A DNA stretch of 25,000 nucleotides from Anaeromyces robustus (Eukaryota; Neocallimastigomycota; Neocallimastigomycetes; Neocallimastigales; Neocallimastigaceae): the NCBI GenBank assembly GCA_002104895.1, contig MCFG01000069.1, positions 7,501 to 32,500 of the forward strand. Direction: 5' to 3'. How positions within the stretch are numbered: position 1 is the stretch's first letter; every line of letters starts with the position of its first letter. Positions 1-12,291 of the stretch are shown here, piece by piece. The translations under genes and the position numbers were made by a program. The notes beneath the pieces are model-generated. The model saw only the letters and a program-made list of their open reading frames with translations. It was not told the DNA's origin and did no database searches.

Positions 1-181
1 TTCAGTAAGAACAAATATTTAAACACTATTTTATAAGAAATTAATTACTAATTTAAATTTAGTAATAATTATAATTAAACATATAACAGGAAAAAAAAAA
101 GAAAAGAAATAATAATATATAAAAGCATAAAATATATGTATAACTAAAACAAAAGAATTAAATATAATATAAATTTAAGTG

Positions 182-214
<33 letters not shown>

Positions 215-734
215 AACGAAAATTCAAATAATAATATATATTAAAAAGAAATAAAATAAATAAAAAAGAATAATAATAATAAATAGATAAAATAAAAAAA
301 TTAATAAAAAGAATAAAATAATCCATTTGAAGACAAACAAATAAAACTCAAAAGAAAAAAAAAATTAAAGTACAAATACAATATATTTTAAAAATCATTT
401 TTTTATTTTGAAAATATAAATAACACTTATTTTTAACTTAATAACATATTTAAAAAAAAAAAAAGTTCACACATTGTGAAATAAAAAAGAAAAATAAAAA
501 AAAAAAAAAATAGAACTTTATCAGTGTAAATATATATATATAAGTATATTTTAGGAGTTTATTATAAGTAAAATAAAGTTATATATTAAACATTGAAATA
601 TTAATTTTGTAAATAAAATAGACATATCTTTAAATAAAGAGGATACAGAAGATACAAAAATAACAAATAGCTATAATTTTACAATATACAACCCATTCTA
701 TCGTTTTTATTATTATTAAATTTATGTATTAAAG
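1..734. other. A/T-rich spacer upstream of the antiporter gene
   Basis: No gene is seen here. The stretch holds an A31 run at 182-212, further A-rich runs near 451-464 and 491-510, and a short inverted repeat at 466-480 (arms TTCACA and TGTGAA, 3-base loop). It presumably contains the promoter and 5' leader of the antiporter gene that starts at 735. The composition is too biased to call a TATA box or any other core element with confidence. Confidence 0.6.
182..212. repeat. poly(dA) tract, A31
   Basis: An uninterrupted run of A read directly from the sequence. Such poly(dA:dT) tracts are known to disfavour nucleosomes and are common in AT-rich fungal spacers; a promoter role here is inference. 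Confidence 0.9.
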
Positions 735-1791
735 ATGCTTGTCAAAGGTGGTTTATTTGGAGATGATAATACAACATCATCATATTTAGCAATGCTATTG
801 CTACAGGTAAAAAAGAAAAAAAAATATTATAATTATTAAATAAATTGATATATTAAATTTATTAATATAAAAATAATTATAAAAAATTTTTTTTTCTTTC
901 TAATAAATATTATAATATTGATGTATTAAGATGTTAATTATAATCACATTATCTAGAATATTAGTATGGTTACTTTCAAAAATAGGTCAACCTTCAATTA
1001 TAGGACAAATATTATGTGGAATAATATTAGGTCCAAGTGTATTGGGACAGTAAATATTATTCTTTTTATTTTTTTAATAATTAATTTTTTTCTTTTTTTG
1101 TATTAAACTTTTAATTATTTTATATTTAAATATTTTAAATATATATGTATTTTAATTAAAAAATGATAGTAATTTGAATTTGAATAATATATATGTTGAT
1201 TTTTTAATTAAAAAATTTTTTTTTAAAATATTTATATATAAATTAAAATGTAATAAAAAAGTATACCTGGATATACAACACGTTTCTTTCCACATGAATC
1301 AATAGAAAATCTATATATGATTGCAGATTTTACACTTGTTTTATATGTCTTTTTGGTTGGCCTTGAATTAAATCCAAGCAATGTTTTTCAGAAAAAAAGA
1401 AAATATCCTTTATATATTGGTTTTTCTTCAGTAATGTTTCCATTTGTAATTGGTATAGGAATGAGTTTTATTTTAAAAGATGAGGATCATATTAATGATT
1501 CAAAACGTAATTTTACTCATATGCTATATATTGGTTTAGTTTTTGCCATATCTGTAAATATAAATAAATATTTTATTTAAAAAAAAAAGGTTTAATAAAA
1601 TTATTATTAAAAAAATTATTAAATATTTATTAAATATTTTATATATATATATATTTGAAAAAAAAGGCACTTCCTGTATTATCAAGAATTATAAGTGAAT
1701 TGGGGTTATTACAAACAGTTGTTGGTGCTTCATCAGTTTCAATTATTGCTGTAGATAATATATTGTAAAATTTCATTTTATTTTATTTTGA

Positions 1792-1888
<97 letters not shown>

Positions 1889-1890
1889 AC

Positions 1891-1957
<67 letters not shown>

Positions 1958-4621
1958 CTTAACCTTAATCTTTTCAACTTTTAAATTTTTATATATTTAA
2001 TTATTTTAATTTACTTAATAACAAAATAATAACAATAATGATAATAAAGATGCTGGGGTCTTCTTATTATTATATCTAGTTTTCTTAATTCAACAGATGA
2101 TACATTATCGCCATTATATATTTTCTTATGTTTAACAGCAGCAGTTTTATTTATAGTTTTTGTTGTTAAACCACTTATTTCTTTATGGTTGAAGCATGAT
2201 CAAACTCGATTAGAGCAAGAAGGAGGAATTAGTGAATTTACTGTTTCAATTATATTTATTCTTCTTCTTTTATCAAGTTGGACAACTCATAGATTTGGTG
2301 GTCATGCTGTTATTGGTAGTTTTTTGTTTGGATTAATACTACCACATGGCCCATTCACTGTGAAAATGACTGAAAAAGTCGAAGATGTTGTAGTTATTTT
2401 CTTATTACCAATGGTAAAAATAATAAAATAAATTTAAATTACTATTACTACTACCATTATTATTATTATTACTATTATTATTATATAAATATAAAAATTT
2501 TAACAATAGTTTTTTTTTTTTTTTTTTTTTTAAACTCATATTATAATATTTAATTTTTGAAAAATAAAAACAAAATAAATTCTTATTAATTTTTTTATTA
2601 TATATTCTCATATAATTAGTATATTGCTGTTACAGGTTTAAGATCCAATTTTGATTTAACAAGTGATTATATGTTTTGGATATGGTTAATTGTATTTTTT
2701 GTTGTTTCATCTGTTGGTAAAATTATTCCTGTTTCAGTTATAGCTAGGTTATGTAAATATTCTTGGAGAGAATCGTTTTCAATTGGTATATTGTTAAATA
2801 CTAAAGGGTAATTATTTATTTACTTATAATTTAAAAAGATTTCTTCTTATTACTTTTTTTTAGATTAGTATTAATTATTTCAAATTAAATGTATAATACA
2901 TATTATACATTAAATTATACATTTATAATAAATATAGTCTTATGGATTTAGTTGTTTTGAATATGGGATATGATTCTGGAATTATAACGGATAAAACATA
3001 TTCTTTATTTGTGTTAACTACAATTTTAATAACATTTTCAACAACTCCTTTAATATCAAAAGTTTATTCTAAAAAATATAGAATACCAATGTGTATTGAT
3101 GCTCCTACAAATGTTGAATTTTCAGAAACAACTGAAATGATTGATAATGATCATACTGATTCCTCTTATCAATCCAATTATTATAAACTTCTTATTACCG
3201 TCACTAATACAAAATCTTTACCTGGATTAATGACTATTCTCCATTTATTAAATAATAAATTAATAAATAATAGAACAGGAAATCAATCTAAACTTATGGT
3301 ACATTCTCTTCGTGTTATGGAATTTTCTGAAAGATCTTCTACCATTCAAATGGCTACAGATGCCACAACTACCACTAATTTAGATCCAATATCTACTATT
3401 TTAAGAACTTTTGGTCAACTTAATAATATAAACATTATTGCAAATTTAATTGTTGCAAAACCATCTGATTTTTCATCAACTCTTTCTTATTATGCAGAGA
3501 ATTTCCGTTCACATCTATTAATTATTCCATATGATATAACTGAATCTAATCCATTAGGCGCTCCTCAATCGGGATATTTAACTTTAGCTAATATTTTTGA
3601 GAATCCAAATGAACAATCCACAACGCAACTTTCATCTCAGCCTTTAGCTAATAATTATATTCAACAAAGAACACTTAAAAGTTTAAAGGCTGAATATTTA
3701 CCAGGAATATGTCAATTCTTAAAAAATAATATATGTCCTGTTGGTATATTTATTGATCGTGGATTTGGTCAAGGTCCGGCAATGATGTTAAATACATTGA
3801 CTAATGGTAATAATGAATTGACTTATGCTAATACAGTTTCTAATTTATCAAATGTCAATCTCTATGCTCAAACAGTTATGATTATTTTCATAGGAGGTCC
3901 TGATGATCGTGAAGCACTTAAATTAGCTACTCGAATTGCTAAAAATAATAGAGTACATGTAGTCATTAAGAGAATCAGATTAAAAAATGAAACTATTAAA
4001 ACACCAGTTCAAAATAATGCTTCAGGTAATAACAATAATGACAATGATTATGGTAAAGATGATTATGGTAAAGATGATACTGATGGTGAATCTCATGCTT
4101 TCCAACGTAATGCTATTAAAAACACTTCTCTTCAAACTTATCAAAAAATACTTTCAAGTTTAAGTGAAAAGAAAAGTAATAATAATTCTAACAGAGGTAG
4201 TATGGATTCATCTCAAGATAGAAAAAATTCACATCAAAGTAGTAATAGTAATAATAATAATATGAGAACTTCTGTAGATATTACCAATGTTAATGATGAT
4301 AATAATAAATTAAATGAAGATATTATAAATATTGATTTTAAAGATAAAACAGATAATAATAATAATAAAATGGAAGGTAGTAATGAAGGTGAAAATATAG
4401 ATGAAGAAGAAAATAATAAGTTATTAAATGCTAATTCAAGAAATAACTCCGTTGATTCTGTATCAGTAGTCTCTAAACCTTCTATTGCTGATTCTATGTC
4501 ATCCAGTAGTTCAAATGCATCATTACCATCAAAATTAAATTCTAAAGAAAATATTCTATCTAATGAAAATTCAAATCAAGAATCTCAAACTGTTAGTAAT
4601 ACAACTTCTTCTTCTGGATTA

Positions 4622-4658
<37 letters not shown>

Positions 4659-5198
4659 GTAATAATGAAAGTAATAATAATATCTCAGTTAATATTAAAG
4701 AATTGTCATCAGATTTACAGAATAGTAGAAATACTAGTATTACTTCTGGTAAATTTCCAAAAGTTAATCTTAGTAAAAAAGGAACTTTACTTGATAAATT
4801 AAGAAATAAAAGAAGAAATACTAATAGTACTAATAGTAAAAGTCCATTAGATAGTAAGCGTCATTCCGTTTTATCTTTAAAAAAAGGAAATAATAATAGA
4901 AGTCAAGAATCTTTCTCAATAGAAATTGAAGTAGATACTTGTGAAGATAGATCTGCTTTTGCAGAAATTAAAAGATTATTGAATAAAAATAATTCTCATT
5001 TAACTATCGAAGATATTTTCATAAGTTCTAATGATAATATGAATGATATATGTGTTGATTTGGTTCATAGTATTGGAAAAAAGGATTTATTAATTATTGG
5101 AAGAGAAAATGTTTTACCGGATGTTAAAGTATTTCAAGTTGAAAACAATAAAAGTGAAATTGATATTTCTAATGCTAAAAATTCAAGTAATGGTATGA

Positions 5199-5232
<34 letters not shown>

Positions 5233-6293
5233 AAAAATATTATTTATATTATTAATTTTTAAAATAATTATAAAATATTAATAAATACTTATTACATTTG
5301 TATTCATTATATATTTATTTATTTGTTTTATTTTAATTATATTTTATTTTAATAATAATTAAATTAGATACGAAAAATAAAAACGAAGTTTGTATTGATA
5401 TAAATAGTTATGATCAAAGTGAAAGTACTGAAAGTAATATTCAAAAAACTGTTTCTAGTTTTGTAACTAGTCATTTCTATGGAAGTAATAATAATATTGG
5501 TAATAATAATATTCAAGAAGAAGCACGTTTAAGATCCATATCAGGATCACTTGGATATCGTGTTATTAAAGAATGTTCAGCAAGTGTTATGATTATTCAA
5601 GCCAGTAAATATAAAGGATATGATAGAACAATAACAGATATTACTGAAATGGAAGAAGAAAATATTGAAGATAAAAAATTAAGAATTAGTAGTAGAGGAA
5701 GTTTAAGAAAATTAGGTAGTTTAAGAGAACATATTAAAATATCTAATGATAATCTTGAATCAAAAAATATTTACAAAAGAAGATCAGATTCTATGCGTAG
5801 TGGATCTATTATTAGAAATGAAAATTTAAATGCTATCACCATTAGAAATATAAATGATAATGAAGATTCAAATTATACTAATGAAAATATTTCAGGAATT
5901 GTTAAAGAATTATCAAATAGTAATAATAATAATAATAAAATTAATAATAATAGTAAAGATAATAATATTAATAAAAACATCCCTAATAAAAATATAAGTA
6001 ATGAAGATCAAATAAGTAAAAGTCTAAGTGCAGATAAAATTTCTTTTAATATTGGTGAAAGAAGAATTCCTAATCATTCCAATAATGAAATAAATATTAT
6101 GAATAGTAATAGTTTCTCTCGAAATACTACCCTTAGTACAAAAGATGAAATAGAAAGAGAAAGAATAAAAAGAATTATCAAAGAACGTGAAAATTTTCTT
6201 AATAATGAAATTCATGAAGATTTAGGAAATTCAGAAATAATTTATTTAGAAAGTGGTGATGAACTTGATGATGGATCGGATACTGGACTTTAA
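735..6293 (+). CDS. KHA1: Kha1-type K+(Na+)/H+ antiporter (CPA2 family) with USP-like C-terminal domain
   Basis: Proposed exons: 735-806, 931-1049, 1262-1553, 1667-1764, 2050-2413, 2620-2807, 2938-5192, 5368-6293. All introns are GT-AG and the join is 4314 nt, 1437 aa. Residues 1 to about 430 are a multi-pass exchanger domain: GQPSIIGQILCGIILGPSVL, then FLVGLEL, ALPVLSRI, and GLMDLVVLNMG near the domain end. The family exchanges monovalent cations for protons; yeast Kha1 acts in Golgi/endosomal membranes. The cytosolic part (from about 430) has Kha1-like blocks, including CPVGIFIDRGFG, a USP-like region (IEIEV, then DLLIIGRE) and a closing strand ASVMIIQAS in exon 8. About 300 low-complexity Asn/Ser-rich residues (735-1035) sit inside this domain. 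Oddity: the usual Asn-Asp pair of the ion-binding helix reads D191-N192. The ATG at 735 is chosen because the protein then starts VKGGLFG-like, as in Kha1; an ATG at 724 stops at once. Family call secure, substrate not shown. Confidence 0.9.
1793..1955. repeat. ATT trinucleotide array in antiporter intron 4
   Basis: A near-perfect (ATT)n array with one imperfection near 1888. It lies inside the 285-nt intron 1765-2049 and makes up more than half of it. The long Ile-rich open frame on the minus strand is an artefact of the repeat. Confidence 0.9.
5201..5230. repeat. poly(dA) tract, A30, just after a splice donor
   Basis: The A30 run begins 8 nt after the GTATG donor at 5193 in the last antiporter intron. 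If that intron is retained the frame runs on through a lysine tract to a stop at 5279-5281. Confidence 0.85.
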
Positions 6294-7692
6294 ACAAATA
6301 AATAAATAAATAATCTTATATATATAAACTATATAATAATAATTAATTAAAAAAATGAAAAATTCATCATTATAAATTAATATTTTTTTTTTCTTTTTAT
6401 GAATTTTATTCTTTTTTTGTTATTTCACGATTTTTAAATAACTTAATATGAATTAAAAAATATTATATTTATTAAAAAATATCATTTTTTTATAATTATT
6501 ACACTCTTTTCTCTTTTAATACTTAACAGAAAATATATATAAAAAAGTAATTAATATATAGAATAATAATACTTTTCATATGTAATAATATTTTTTTAAT
6601 CTTATAATTAATATCTTAACCAAATAATTATTATGTTTCTTTGTAAAAAAAATTTTTTTAAAAAAAAAAAAAGAAAAAAAATAATTATTAATATCTATTA
6701 ATATTATATATATGATATAATAAAAGAAAATTATATGTATATATAAAAAATTTTTTATTAATTATAATTCTTATAAAATAGTCAATAATAAAATAATAAT
6801 AAAAATTAAAAAAAAAAATAATTTATTTTTTTTAAATTTATTGGTGTATAAATGTAAAAAAAAAAAAAAAAAAAAAAAAAAACAATTTAAATATATCAAA
6901 ATATAAAATATATACAAATTATTTAATATGATAAATAAAGAAAAATAAAAAAAAAAAAAAAAAAAAACTATTTAGAATGAATAAAAGCAAAATATTATAA
7001 AATATTAAAATATCAAATATATTTTAAAAGATTTATATAAAATTTTATTATAAAATATTAAATATATTTTAAAAGATATAAATAAAATTTTATTATAAAT
7101 TATATTTTAATAATGCTTCAAATAAAATTTTAGACTACTTATTTATGGTGTTTATTTTAATTAAAAAAAAAAAGAATTTTTAAAAATATCAAATTATATA
7201 ATAGTTGTACAATTGAAATAGAATTATTATAAATCTTTAAATATTAATATTATATTTGAAATATGTAATATTTTTGAAAATAAGAAAATTTTTTAAATTA
7301 ATATTTGATACAAATTATTCTAATTTTTTTAGATAATAAAAAAGAAAATAATTACACCATACCAATATTAATAATAATTAATTGTAAATATTTATAGAAA
7401 TTATTAAAGATATATTAAGTTTTTGTTAATTTTATTTTATTTCTTTTTATTATCATTTAATTATTTAGAAATTATAATAAACTTTATTATATTAAATATA
7501 TATTTATTACATATATTTTATTAATATATTAATAATTTAATGCTTTGATATTATATAAATAAAATTTAATCTGTTTATTTTATTAATGATAGTTAAAAAA
7601 TTGATATGTTCATAATAAATTTAAAACTAACAATATATATATAAGAATATAAATGAAAAAGAAAAATATTTTATAATTTCTCAAATTTATAT
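6294..7692. other. convergent A/T-rich spacer between antiporter and FAM210-like gene
   Basis: This 1.4 kb lies between two 3' ends and should hold both terminators. It contains an AAAT repeat directly after the antiporter stop (about 6296-6312), A27 at 6856-6882, A21 at 6947-6967 and a 45-bp tandem duplication at 7015-7097. AATAAA-like strings are everywhere, so no particular poly(A) site can be chosen. No coding signal was found. Confidence 0.6.
7015..7097. repeat. 45-bp tandem duplication, two copies
   Basis: Copy one begins at 7015 and copy two at 7060, both opening AAATATATTTTAAAAGAT and running through AAAATTTTATTATA. They differ by a few bases in the middle (TTATAT versus ATAAAT). Confidence 0.75.
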
Positions 7693-8819
7693 TTATACTC
7701 CTCCCTTTCTTAAGAACTTTGCCAAGTATGGTGTAATGATAAGAGTTAGCATAGATTTTGGTGGTGAAAAGATTTGTGAAACAGCATAAGTCATAATCAT
7801 TGTTTTTATTAATTTTTTACCTTTACTTTGTTCTTCTTCAGTTTCGGTTTTTGAATTTTCTCCATACTTTTCATCTTTTTTATTTTTATTTTTATTTTCT
7901 ATAACCTTTTGTTCTATAGTATCTACTCTTCCTAATAATCTCTTGGTTAAATTAGATACATAAGATTTTGATTTTTTAGTTAGTTCGTCGGGATCAATAT
8001 CATAATAGAGTACAATACCTAAAGTAGTAAAATAAATAGTACAAGTAAGAACAAAGTATACTGCTATAGCTATAATTCCATATTCTTTAATAACTGAATG
8101 TAAGTTATTTTTTTTCTTGGTATTTTCATTTCCAGTTGTATTTTGTTCTTGAGTATTGTTAGTTTCTTTTTTAATATTATCATCATTTATTTTATCATTT
8201 TCAGTGGAATATGTTTTTTTTTGATTAATACATTTATTTGTATTGAACTTTGTATTATTAATGACATTACATTTATAAAGAGTACTCATAAATCGCTTAT
8301 TATAAGCTGAAAAACAAATACTATTAACTGTATCATTATTTAAAATGTGTTTGTTGTACAAAGCTTGTTTTTTTGAATTATTCTTAATATTATTAATGAT
8401 ATCTTGATTACTGATAGAATAATTCAAAGAATTATTTGTTGAATATCCACATTTTATCAAATGAAAATTTTTATTTGATAAGAATAATTTATTATTATTT
8501 TCAAAATTATCTAATATAGTTAATTTTTCTGAAGAAAAATTTCTCGAACATTTTACATTTAAATTATTCAATTGTTTATTTAAACTGGCATTTCTTCCAT
8601 AATTAACTATTATATTTTTAATAATATTTTCATTTATATTTTCTTTTTTTTAAAAAAATATTAATTTTATTATTTTTTATAATACAAAAAATAAAAATAA
8701 ATAAAAATAAATATATAGTTAATAAAAAATAAGAAAATAAATAAAAAAATTTTATATATTATTAATACATATAAACATTTACTTTCATTATATATCTTTG
8801 ATATACTTTGTCTTATCAT
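7693..8819 (-). CDS. FAM210/DUF1279 family mitochondrial or hydrogenosomal membrane protein
   Basis: Exons on the minus strand: 8819-8783 (37 nt) and 8642-7693, together 987 nt, 328 aa. The large exon has no in-frame ATG before its upstream stop. The ATG at 8819, with a GTAAAT donor and an AAAG acceptor, restores frame and gives MIRQSISKIYNEK, a basic amphipathic start typical of an organelle targeting sequence. Residues 13 to about 190 are low-complexity and Asn-rich. Near 194 the DUF1279 block begins: SVIKEYGIIAIAVYFVL, a membrane segment, then a charged linker, and a C-terminal block MIMTYAVSQIF...TPYLAKFLRKGG. The separation and the closing basic motif match FAM210 proteins of the mitochondrial inner membrane. 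In an anaerobic fungus the organelle would be a hydrogenosome (inference). Exact biochemical role unknown. Head-to-head with the KxDL gene, tail-to-tail with the antiporter. Confidence 0.82.
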
Positions 8820-8886
8820 TCTATTTGATATATTTCAAAAAAATATAAAATGAATTAACAGATTTTATAATTATTTTATCTTAACT

Positions 8887-8893
<7 letters not shown>

Positions 8894-8923
<30 letters not shown>
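8894..8923. repeat. poly(dA) tract, A30
   Basis: An uninterrupted A30 run in the divergent spacer, 74 bp before the FAM210-like start codon. Confidence 0.9.
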
Positions 8924-8925
<2 letters not shown>

Positions 8926-9016
8926 AAGAAAAGTAAAATATTGAAAATAAATATTTTAAAAAAATATACTTAATTTATTTTTATGTTATATACATTTTAA
9001 TGTAATGATTAAAAAA

Positions 9017-9017
9017 T

Positions 9018-9072
<55 letters not shown>

Positions 9073-9076
9073 TTTT
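9017..9076. repeat. (TTTA)n array, about 15 units
   Basis: A pure tetranucleotide repeat lying about 100 bp before the KxDL start codon. Confidence 0.9.
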
Positions 9077-9178
9077 AATTTTTTATTTTTAATAATTTAT
9101 TTGATACAAATTTAATAAATTTTTAATTTTAAAAATAAAAATTTATATTTTTAAAAATTTTAATATAATTAAAAAAAA

Positions 9179-9748
9179 ATGTCATTAAATGAAGAATGCT
9201 TTAAAGAAATTCAAGATGTTCAATCTGAGATGTACATTAATATATAATGAAAATATTTTAAATATATATTATTAAAAATATTATTAAAACAAGTTACATT
9301 TTAATATTAATGATAATTATACTATTATTTAATATTATATATTTATAAATATTATATTAGATATCAGACATACAAACATTCAGAAGAAAATTTAATCAGA
9401 ATAAATGAAATTTCTCAAGAAAAATACAAAGAAAATTTTGAACTCTTTACAAAGCATACAAAAGAACTTCAATTACTTAAACAAAATTTAGAAGATGTTT
9501 TTATTAGAATAAGGTTTAATAGTTTTTTTTTAATTAATATTAATACAAGTGTTTTTTTTTTTTTTTTTTCATTATTTTCATTATCATATATATCATAAGT
9601 ATTTAAACATATTCTTAAATATATAATCATATTTATTATAATTTTTTTATTATATTTATTTAGGAAAATTAAAAATAGTTTAAAAACAAAATATCCAAAT
9701 GAATATCAAGAAGCTGAAAAAATGTTTCCAGAAATTGAAATTGATTAA
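9179..9748 (+). CDS. KXD1: KxDL-motif protein, BORC/BLOC-1-like subunit
   Basis: Exons: 9179-9231, 9361-9513, 9664-9748, total 291 nt, 96 aa; introns are GT-AG at phases 2 and 2. The protein is hydrophilic and helical throughout, as expected for a small coiled-coil subunit. The second half reads LKQNLEDVFIRIRKIKNSLK and then TKYPNEYQEA. This matches the family pattern K-x-D-L, then a basic RxR helix, then a Lys/His-Tyr/His-Pro turn, as in animal KXD1. The motif itself is K-Q-N-L, with Asn in place of the usual Asp. Family members sit in BORC or BLOC-1-related complexes at the endosome or lysosome and affect organelle positioning. Length is close to fungal homologues. Too small for a casual gene call, but the spliced match is good. 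Confidence 0.8.
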
Positions 9749-10837
<1,089 letters not shown>

Positions 10838-12291
10838 ATGGAGGCATTAGATAATTTCGCTAAAAAGCAAACTCGCGTATACATGTTTATGCCAAATTTA
10901 ATTGGTAAAGAAAATAATATAAAAAAAAGTTTTTATATTTATATATAAATATATATCAATTTATATATATTGAATTCACAATTATACTATGTTCAATAAT
11001 TAAACATAAATATTTAATAAATTATTAAAATATATTATTATTAAAATTTATTATAAATTGTTAATAATTTTAAAAAATTCTTATAGGTTACGCTAGAGTT
11101 ATCCTTGCTTTTGTATCTTTCCTTTTCCTTCCATGTTGCCCAATTATTGCTATGATTTGTTACTTCCTTTCTTGTATCTTAGATGCTCTTGATGGTACTG
11201 CTGCTCGTCGTTACAACCAATGTAAGTTTATAAAATTCATAATAAAAATATAAAATATATTTTTTTTATTTTATATTTTAAATATAAAAAAATTTTATAA
11301 CAAATAACAATATAAAATAATTAATGTTTGTTCTTTTTTTATTATGTAGGTTCTCAATTTGGTGCTGTTTTAGATATGATTACTGATAGGTTTTTTTTTA
11401 GTTTTTGTTTTTGTTTAAATTTATATTTTTTATTAATATTTAAATAATTATTAATATAATATATATTTATGTTGATTTATAAAACAGATTCACTTCTAGT
11501 GCTTTAATTTGCTATTTAACTAAAGTTTTCCCAAGTTGGACTTTTGTTTTCCAATTCTTAATTGCTTTAGATTTCAGTAGTCATTACTTCCATATGTACA
11601 GGTAATAATTGTAAAATATATAAATATTTAAAAATTTAATTTATTTTTTTAAAATATAATTTTAATAATTTATTTTTTTAAAATATAATTTTAATAATTT
11701 ATTTTATAATACACATTTATTAAAAAATAAAATAGTTCTTTAGCTTCTGGTCAATCATCTCATAAGATTTTAAAGGAAGATGCTCCAAAGCTCTTGAAGT
11801 TATATTATTCAGACAGAGTAAATATAGTTTAAAATAAGTAAATAATTATAATATTTTTTCTTTTAATTTTTATTTATTTGAATTTATATTTTTATTATTA
11901 TTATTTACAGAGAGTTTTATTCACAGTTTGTTTCTTCAATGAAGCTTATTATGTCTTATTATATCTTGTTTCTGCCTACGAAGGAAGTAAGTTAAAAATA
12001 ATTTTATTATTATAGATGTCTTAATTTCTGAAATAAACAGCTTTGTCATCATAACAAATAACTAAAATAACTATATATATATATATAATAAAATAAAAAC
12101 AAAAATTAAAAAATAAATTACTATATAAAGCTATCTTTTGTTTAAAACCAATTGCTATCTTATCATGGATTTGCTTACCTGTTTATGTTTTTAAGCAATT
12201 CTTAAACGTCATTCAATTGATTGGTGCTTGCTTAAACTTACTTGAAGCTGATGAAAAGAAAATCAAGGAATCTCAAGATAAAAAGAACTAA
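10838..12291 (+). CDS. PIS1: phosphatidylinositol synthase (CDP-diacylglycerol:inositol phosphatidyltransferase)
   Basis: Exons: 10838-10904, 11087-11221, 11350-11389, 11488-11601, 11736-11817, 11911-11986, 12131-12291; 675 nt, 224 aa, close to yeast Pis1 (220 aa). The enzyme joins CDP-diacylglycerol and myo-inositol to make phosphatidylinositol in the ER membrane. PNLIGYARVI near the N-terminus is typical of the family. The CDP-alcohol phosphatidyltransferase motif is complete: D55-x2-D58-G59-x2-A62-R63-x8-G72-x3-D76-x3-D80, split by introns 2 and 3. Later blocks HKILKEDAPK and LKLYYSDRRVLF, then NEAYYVLLYLV, match PI synthases, followed by hydrophobic helices and a lysine-rich tail KKIKESQDKKN. 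Exon 3 is only 40 nt. Use of TTC, TAC, GCC and AAG codons is higher than in the kinase and antiporter, suggesting strong expression (inference). Convergent with clathrin light chain. Confidence 0.96.
11641..11698. repeat. 29-bp tandem duplication inside a PI synthase intron
   Basis: Two identical copies (11641-11669 and 11670-11698) opening TTATTTTTTTAAAATATAAT, followed by a partial third. They fill much of intron 4 (11602-11735). Confidence 0.85.

Larger units (their letters stand above)
8820..9178. promoter_or_regulatory. divergent intergenic region between FAM210-like and KxDL genes
   Basis: About 360 bp separates two divergent start codons, so it should carry both promoters. It contains A30 at 8894-8923 and a (TTTA)n array at 9017-9076. 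Both are nucleosome-disfavouring sequences in other fungi. The bidirectional promoter role is inferred from gene orientation only; no factor site is recognisable. Confidence 0.5.

Noticed and set aside
144-326. 60-codon minus-strand open frame rich in Phe/Ile/Leu
   Set aside because: It is the translation of a poly-A tract and A/T-rich flanks, with no family features and no splice partners.
1783-1977. 64-codon minus-strand frame made mostly of Ile
   Set aside because: It is produced by the ATT microsatellite inside antiporter intron 4.
1779-1980. Microsatellites considered as CRISPR-like or satellite arrays
   Set aside because: The repeats are 1-6 bp simple sequences without spacers; the only longer repeats are single tandem duplications of 29 and 45 bp.
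6024-6215. 63-codon minus-strand frame opposite the last antiporter exon
   Set aside because: It lies antisense to a well supported coding exon and has no recognisable features.
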